DNA of 9,638 nucleotides from DAIDKA01 sp049792815 (GTDB taxonomy: Bacteria; Pseudomonadota; Gammaproteobacteria; Steroidobacterales; Steroidobacteraceae). Shown here in pieces: positions 6,324 to 9,638 of the stretch. The position numbers and the translations under genes are program-made. The first letter of the stretch is position 1. Each line of letters begins with the position of its first letter. Where the stretch lies: the NCBI GenBank assembly GCA_049792815.1, contig JBARBG010000138.1, positions 1-9,638 on the forward strand, in the 5' to 3' direction. The notes beneath the pieces were generated by a model. That model made no database searches. It worked only from the letters and a program-made list of their open reading frames with translations, and had not been told where the DNA came from.

Positions 6324-7163
6324 ATGACCGTGCAGCTCACGACTTCGGATTTACTGGCACGGGGCACGGCGCTGCTGGCGCCGGTCCTGGAGCGGCCGAG
6401 CCTCGATGCCGCAATGCTGCTGGCATTCGGCCTGGGTGTGCCACCGGTACGGCTCAGATCCCACCCCGAAGAGCCGCGCACGAGCGCCGAGCAGGAACGC
6501 TACCTGGCGCTGATTGAACGGCGCGCCCAGGGCGAGCCGCTGGCCTATATCACCGGGGTGCGCGAGTTCTGGACGCTCGAACTGCGCGTAACCCGCGATG
6601 TCCTGGTGCCGCGGCCGGAAACCGAGCTGCTGGTGGAACGCGCGCTCGCGCTGGGCCCGGCCCCGGCCGCACGGGTGCTGGATCTGGGCACGGGCTCTGG
6701 TGCCATTGCCCTGGCGCTGGCGGCAGAGCGGCCGGCCTGGGAGATACTGGCGACCGATGCCTCCGCGGCGGCCCTGGCGGTCGCCCGGGATAATGCCCGG
6801 CGGCTGCGCCTCGCCAATGTCAGTTTCCACTGCGGCTCCTGGTTCGCCGGCCTTCATGAGCAGCGCTTTGACCTGGTCCTCAGCAATCCTCCCTATGTGG
6901 ACGCGCGCGACCCGGCGCTGCTGGCCCTCAAGGATGAGCCCCGCCAGGCCCTGACGCCGGGCGCGGATGCCCTCGCCGACCTGCGCACCATCATCCGGGC
7001 CGCGCCGGAGCATCTGCAGCCCGGCGCCTGGCTGATCCTGGAGCACGGCGCGTCGCAGGCCGGCGCGGTGGCCCATGAACTTGTGGCCCGCGGCTTCGGC
7101 AGCGTACGCTCGCACCGCGATCCTGGCGGCCACGAACGCGTGACCGAAGGTCAGTGGGCTTAG
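6324..7163 (+). CDS. prmC: Release factor glutamine N5-methyltransferase
   Basis: The product is 279 residues, the normal PrmC length. It methylates the Gln of the GGQ motif in RF1 and RF2 using S-adenosylmethionine. An N-terminal helical release-factor-binding domain (1-about 75) leads to the conserved EPLAYITGVREFW (71-83) and VPRPETE (95-101). The SAM motif is VLDLGTGSGAIALALA (118-133) and the catalytic NPPY is at 188-191. The C-terminal GGHER (268-272) is also typical. The last two features distinguish it from PrmB and RNA methylases only partly, but overall length and order fit PrmC. The ATG at 6324 directly follows AAAGG; a GTG two codons later (6330) would sit about 5 nt from AAGGA and is a real alternative start. 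It heads the operon with ppiB and mtgA. Confidence 0.95.
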   Translation: MTVQLTTSDLLARGTALLAPVLERPSLDAAMLLAFGLGVPPVRLRSHPEEPRTSAEQERYLALIERRAQGEPLAYITGVREFWTLELRVTRDVLVPRPETELLVERALALGPAPAARVLDLGTGSGAIALALAAERPAWEILATDASAAALAVARDNARRLRLANVSFHCGSWFAGLHEQRFDLVLSNPPYVDARDPALLALKDEPRQALTPGADALADLRTIIRAAPEHLQPGAWLILEHGASQAGAVAHELVARGFGSVRSHRDPGGHERVTEGQWA

Positions 7164-7183
7164 GATCGCGCCACTTGCAGCAC

Positions 7184-7190
7184 AAGGAAG
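7184..7190 (+). promoter_or_regulatory. Ribosome-binding site of ppiB
   Basis: AAGGAAG lies 6 nt before the ppiB ATG, in the 33-bp gap after prmC. It is the clearest Shine-Dalgarno sequence in the window and shows that the organism uses them for at least some internal operon genes. Confidence 0.7.
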
Positions 7191-7196
7191 CTCTTC

Positions 7197-7688
7197 ATGA
7201 TCCGATTTCAGACCACGCTCGGCGACTTCACCATCGAGTTTTTTCCCAACGAAGCGCCGGTCTCGGTCGAGAATTTCGCGCGCTATGTACGCGAGGAATT
7301 CTTTGACGGCCTCATTTTCCATCGTGTGATTCCTGGCTTCATGATCCAGGGCGGCGGTCTGACGCCGGATATGAGCCAGAAGTCCAATCACGCGCCGATC
7401 AAGAACGAGGCCGGCAATGGCCTGAAGAATGAGCGCGGCTCGCTGTCGATGGCCCGGACCAACGACATCAACAGCGCCACCTCGCAGTTCTTCATCAACC
7501 TCAAGGACAACGAGTTCCTGGATCACAAGCCCGGATCCTACGGCTATGCGGTGTTTGCCAGGGTCGTCGACGGCATGGACGTGATCGACCAGATCGCCGG
7601 TGTCAAGACCGGCCGGCGCCGCGGCCATGACGATGTACCGGTGGAGGACGTGGTGATCATTTCCGCGCGCGAAATCGCGGCCAGCTGA
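7197..7688 (+). CDS. ppiB: Cyclophilin-type peptidyl-prolyl isomerase, cytoplasmic PpiB type
   Basis: The product is 163 residues, close to the 164 of E. coli PpiB, and has no signal peptide, so it acts in the cytoplasm catalysing cis-trans isomerisation of Xaa-Pro bonds during folding. The cyclophilin core FHRVIPGFMIQGGG (41-54) contains catalytic Arg43, Phe48 and Gln51; NEAGNGLKNERGSLSMART (70-88) and SATSQFFINL (93-102) follow. There is no tryptophan anywhere, so the residue tied to strong cyclosporin binding in eukaryotic cyclophilins is absent, as usual in bacteria. It starts 33 bp after prmC with a good ribosome-binding site. Its TGA (7686-7688) is in the same frame as the downstream mtgA. 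Confidence 0.96.
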   Translation: MIRFQTTLGDFTIEFFPNEAPVSVENFARYVREEFFDGLIFHRVIPGFMIQGGGLTPDMSQKSNHAPIKNEAGNGLKNERGSLSMARTNDINSATSQFFINLKDNEFLDHKPGSYGYAVFARVVDGMDVIDQIAGVKTGRRRGHDDVPVEDVVIISAREIAAS

Positions 7689-7715
7689 AGGGCGGCCGCG
7701 CCGGGACTTAAGGCC

Positions 7716-8423
7716 ATTCGCCGCTTATTCAGCAAACTGCTGCGCTGGATCCTGGCCCTGCTCCTGACCGGCGCGGTCCTGAGCGTCACGGCGGTACTGT
7801 TGTTGCGCTGGTGGCCGCCGGTCACCAGCGCCTTCATGGTGGAGGCGCGGCTCGGGGCCCTCGCGCGCGGCGATTTCAGCTTCCACCTGCGTCATACCTG
7901 GGTCGATCGCGGCCGCATCGCCACCACGGTGCAACTGGCCGTCATCGCCTCGGAGGATCAGAAGTTTCCCTTCCATCACGGCTTCGATTTCGACTCCATC
8001 CAGGATGCGCTGCGCGAACAGGAGGACGGCAGCCGCTCGCGCGGCGCCAGCACCATCTCCCAGCAGACCGCCAAGAACCTGTTTCTGTGGGGCGGGCACA
8101 GCTATGTGCGCAAGGCGCTCGAGGCCTGGTTCACCACGCTGCTGGAGCTGTGCTGGCCCAAGAGCCGCATCCTGGAGGTGTATCTGAACAGCGCGCAGTT
8201 CGGTCCGGATGTCTTTGGCGTCGAGGCCGCCGCGCAGACCTATTTTCACGAGCACGCCGCCGCCCTGACCCGCGCCGAGGCCGCGCAGCTGGCGGCGGTG
8301 CTGCCCAATCCGCTGCGTCTGCATGCGGACAGGCCCTCGGCCTACGTTGTCGAGCGGCGTGAGTGGATACTCACCCAGATGCGCGCCCTGGGTGAGTACT
8401 CGTACCTGCGAAATCTTCGCTGA
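7716..8423 (+). CDS. mtgA: Monofunctional peptidoglycan glycosyltransferase MtgA; noncanonical ATT start proposed
   Basis: This is a GT51 enzyme that polymerises lipid II into glycan strands on the outer face of the inner membrane. From the ATT at 7716 the product is 235 residues (E. coli MtgA, about 242), with basic RRLFSKLLRW, a membrane helix (about 12-30) and WWPPVTSAFM. Catalytic motifs are ASEDQKFPFHHGFD (Glu80), GASTISQQTAKNLFLW (110-125), ILEVYLNSAQFG (Glu154) and LPNPLRLH (197-204). No ATG, GTG or TTG occurs in any plus-strand frame between the ppiB stop and 7800. A TTG at 7800 would delete almost the whole anchor, leaving 207 residues. The ATT gives the family-like N-terminus, but TAAGG (7709-7713) is only 2 nt away. 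CTG codons at 7737/7740, TGA readthrough from ppiB, or a sequencing error are alternatives. Identity is sure; the start is not. Confidence 0.88.
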   Translation: MRRLFSKLLRWILALLLTGAVLSVTAVLLLRWWPPVTSAFMVEARLGALARGDFSFHLRHTWVDRGRIATTVQLAVIASEDQKFPFHHGFDFDSIQDALREQEDGSRSRGASTISQQTAKNLFLWGGHSYVRKALEAWFTTLLELCWPKSRILEVYLNSAQFGPDVFGVEAAAQTYFHEHAAALTRAEAAQLAAVLPNPLRLHADRPSAYVVERREWILTQMRALGEYSYLRNLR

Positions 8424-9638
8424 TGGCGCGCGTCCTGCTGGCTACCTTTGGCTCCCTCGGGGATCTGCATCCGTACATCGCCGTGGGGCAGGCGCTTAAG
8501 GCGCGGGGCATCACGGCGCGCATCGCCACCTGCAGCGACTACCAGTCACAGGTGCTGGGCGCGGGCCTGGAGTTTGCGCCAGTGGCGCCAAGCCTCGCGC
8601 AACTCGGCACACCACAGGAGCTGGCCCGGCGGGTCGCAGACCCGATACGTGGCAGCAAGGCGCTGCTCAACGGTCTGATCATGCCGCACCTGCGCGAGTC
8701 GCATCAGCAGCTGCGCGCCGCCGCCGCCGAGGCCGACCTGCTGATCGGCCATCCCCTCACCTTCATGCTGCAGGTGGTGGCGGCAGAACAGCGCAAGCCC
8801 TGGCTCTCCAGCATCCTGGCGCCCGCAAATTTCCTGTCGCGCGACGACCCTCCGGCGATGGCGCCGCTCAACTCGCTGCAGATCGCGCGCCGCTTGGGCC
8901 CGCCGGTCTACAACCTGCTGCTGCACCTCATCCGCGGCGCGGTGCGCGGCTGGGAACAGCCCCTGCACGAGTACCGCCGCGAGCTGGGGTTGCCCGCCAG
9001 CGGCGAGGTCATGGTTTTCGAAGGCCAGTTCTCGCCGCTGGGGACGCTGGCGCTGTTTGATGCCCCATTGATGCGACCGCAGCCGGACTGGCCGCCGCAT
9101 ACGCACCTGTGCGGCACGCCGCTGTATGACGGCGCCGCCCCTGAGCCACGCGTGCTCACGCAGTTGCAGGAATTTCTGGCCGCGGGCGCGCCACCGCTGG
9201 TATTCGCGCTCGGTTCCTCGGCGGTGTGGCTGGGCGGGGAATTCTGGGTGGCGGCGCTCGAGGCCGCCCGTCGCCTCGGTCGCCGGGCGATACTCATCAC
9301 CGGCGCCGGCAGCCTGCCGAACCTCCCGGACTCGGTGCGGGAGTTCAGCTATCTGCCGTATTCGCAGGTATTTCCGCATGCCTGCGCGGTCGTGCACCAG
9401 GCCGGAATCGGCACCCTCGCGCAGGCGCTGCGCGCCGGGCGACCACAGCTCATCACACCGGTCTGGTTCGATCAGCCCGACAATGCCGCGCGCGCCGTCC
9501 GACTGGGAGTAGCCCGCACCGTGCCCTTCCGGCGCGTGACCGCAGCGCGCCTGGTGCAGCAGTTGCGGCCGCTGCTCGCGGCACCCGCCTATGCCACCGC
9601 GGCGCGCGAAGTGGCGGCCGGCCTGATCGGAATCGACG
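8423..9638 (+). CDS. GT1/MGT-type glycosyltransferase (partial, 3' end outside window)
   Basis: 405 residues are present and the frame is open at the right edge. The N-terminus MARVLLATFGSLGDLHPYIA is the GSxGD-type acceptor-domain start of UGT/MGT-like enzymes (family GT1, GT-B fold). The nucleotide-sugar half has the signature VVHQAGIGTLAQAL (323-336), with AGRPQLITPVWFDQPDNA (338-355) after it, including the DQxxNA that contacts the sugar donor. Known relatives glycosylate lipids, sterols, rhamnolipid precursors or macrolides; the acceptor here cannot be told. The ATG overlaps the mtgA stop by one base (TGATG), so the two are translationally coupled and share a transcript. No signal peptide is seen, so it should act in the cytoplasm or on the inner membrane face. 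Little beyond the end of the C-terminal domain seems missing. Confidence 0.9.
   Translation, partial: MARVLLATFGSLGDLHPYIAVGQALKARGITARIATCSDYQSQVLGAGLEFAPVAPSLAQLGTPQELARRVADPIRGSKALLNGLIMPHLRESHQQLRAAAAEADLLIGHPLTFMLQVVAAEQRKPWLSSILAPANFLSRDDPPAMAPLNSLQIARRLGPPVYNLLLHLIRGAVRGWEQPLHEYRRELGLPASGEVMVFEGQFSPLGTLALFDAPLMRPQPDWPPHTHLCGTPLYDGAAPEPRVLTQLQEFLAAGAPPLVFALGSSAVWLGGEFWVAALEAARRLGRRAILITGAGSLPNLPDSVREFSYLPYSQVFPHACAVVHQAGIGTLAQALRAGRPQLITPVWFDQPDNAARAVRLGVARTVPFRRVTAARLVQQLRPLLAAPAYATAAREVAAGLIGID

Noticed and set aside
6351..7628. A 425-codon open frame on the minus strand opposite prmC and ppiB
   Set aside because: It spans two well-identified genes on the other strand, has no protein family features, and is rich in Arg/Gly/Gln/His as expected for an antisense frame in GC-rich DNA.
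8546..9397. A 283-codon minus-strand open frame opposite the glycosyltransferase
   Set aside because: The plus-strand frame from 8423 is open to the edge and carries the GT1 signature; the antisense frame is Arg/Gln-rich noise.

Overview
The window is GC-rich chromosomal DNA, gene-dense on both strands, and looks like a gammaproteobacterium of the Xanthomonadales/Nevskiales kind. That placement is inferred from protein character and gene order, not from a search. The backbone resembles a well-known gammaproteobacterial neighbourhood: lolB and a TPR lipoprotein on one strand, and hemA-prfA-prmC diverging on the other. Here that order is altered. No hemA lies between the TPR gene and prfA, and prfA is separated from prmC by about 3.3 kb.

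Layout from left to right. A possible lolB start runs off the left edge (1-35, minus). It is preceded in its operon by a 590-residue TPR outer-membrane lipoprotein (37-1809, minus) resembling Pseudomonas LbcA. A 112-bp divergent spacer leads to prfA (1922-3001, plus), encoding peptide release factor 1. A small secreted PsiF-repeat protein follows (3071-3394, plus); its 3' end overlaps the end of the next operon by 36 bp. That operon reads leftward: six-helix membrane protein (5420-6307), OmpR-family response regulator (4716-5408), sensor histidine kinase (3359-4735). Only 16 bp separate it from the divergent rightward operon: prmC (6324-7163), ppiB (7197-7688), mtgA (7716-8423) and a GT1-type glycosyltransferase (8423 to the right edge, partial).

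Functionally, prfA and prmC belong together, because PrmC methylates the GGQ glutamine of RF1. The TPR lipoprotein, MtgA, the two-component system with its membrane partner, and probably the glycosyltransferase concern the cell envelope. No insertion sequence, tRNA, rRNA, CRISPR array or convincing intrinsic terminator was seen.

The points most worth a second look are these. (1) mtgA has no ATG, GTG or TTG upstream of its membrane anchor; it is in frame with ppiB across a single TGA, and an ATT start fits best. (2) Three operon-first genes show a TANNNT hexamer exactly 6 nt before an ATG and no Shine-Dalgarno sequence, which suggests leaderless mRNAs. (3) One short AT-rich box in the 16-bp divergent spacer can be read as a -10 element on both strands. 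I did not find a clearly new multi-gene system; the membrane protein/regulator/kinase cassette inserted between prfA and prmC is the nearest candidate.
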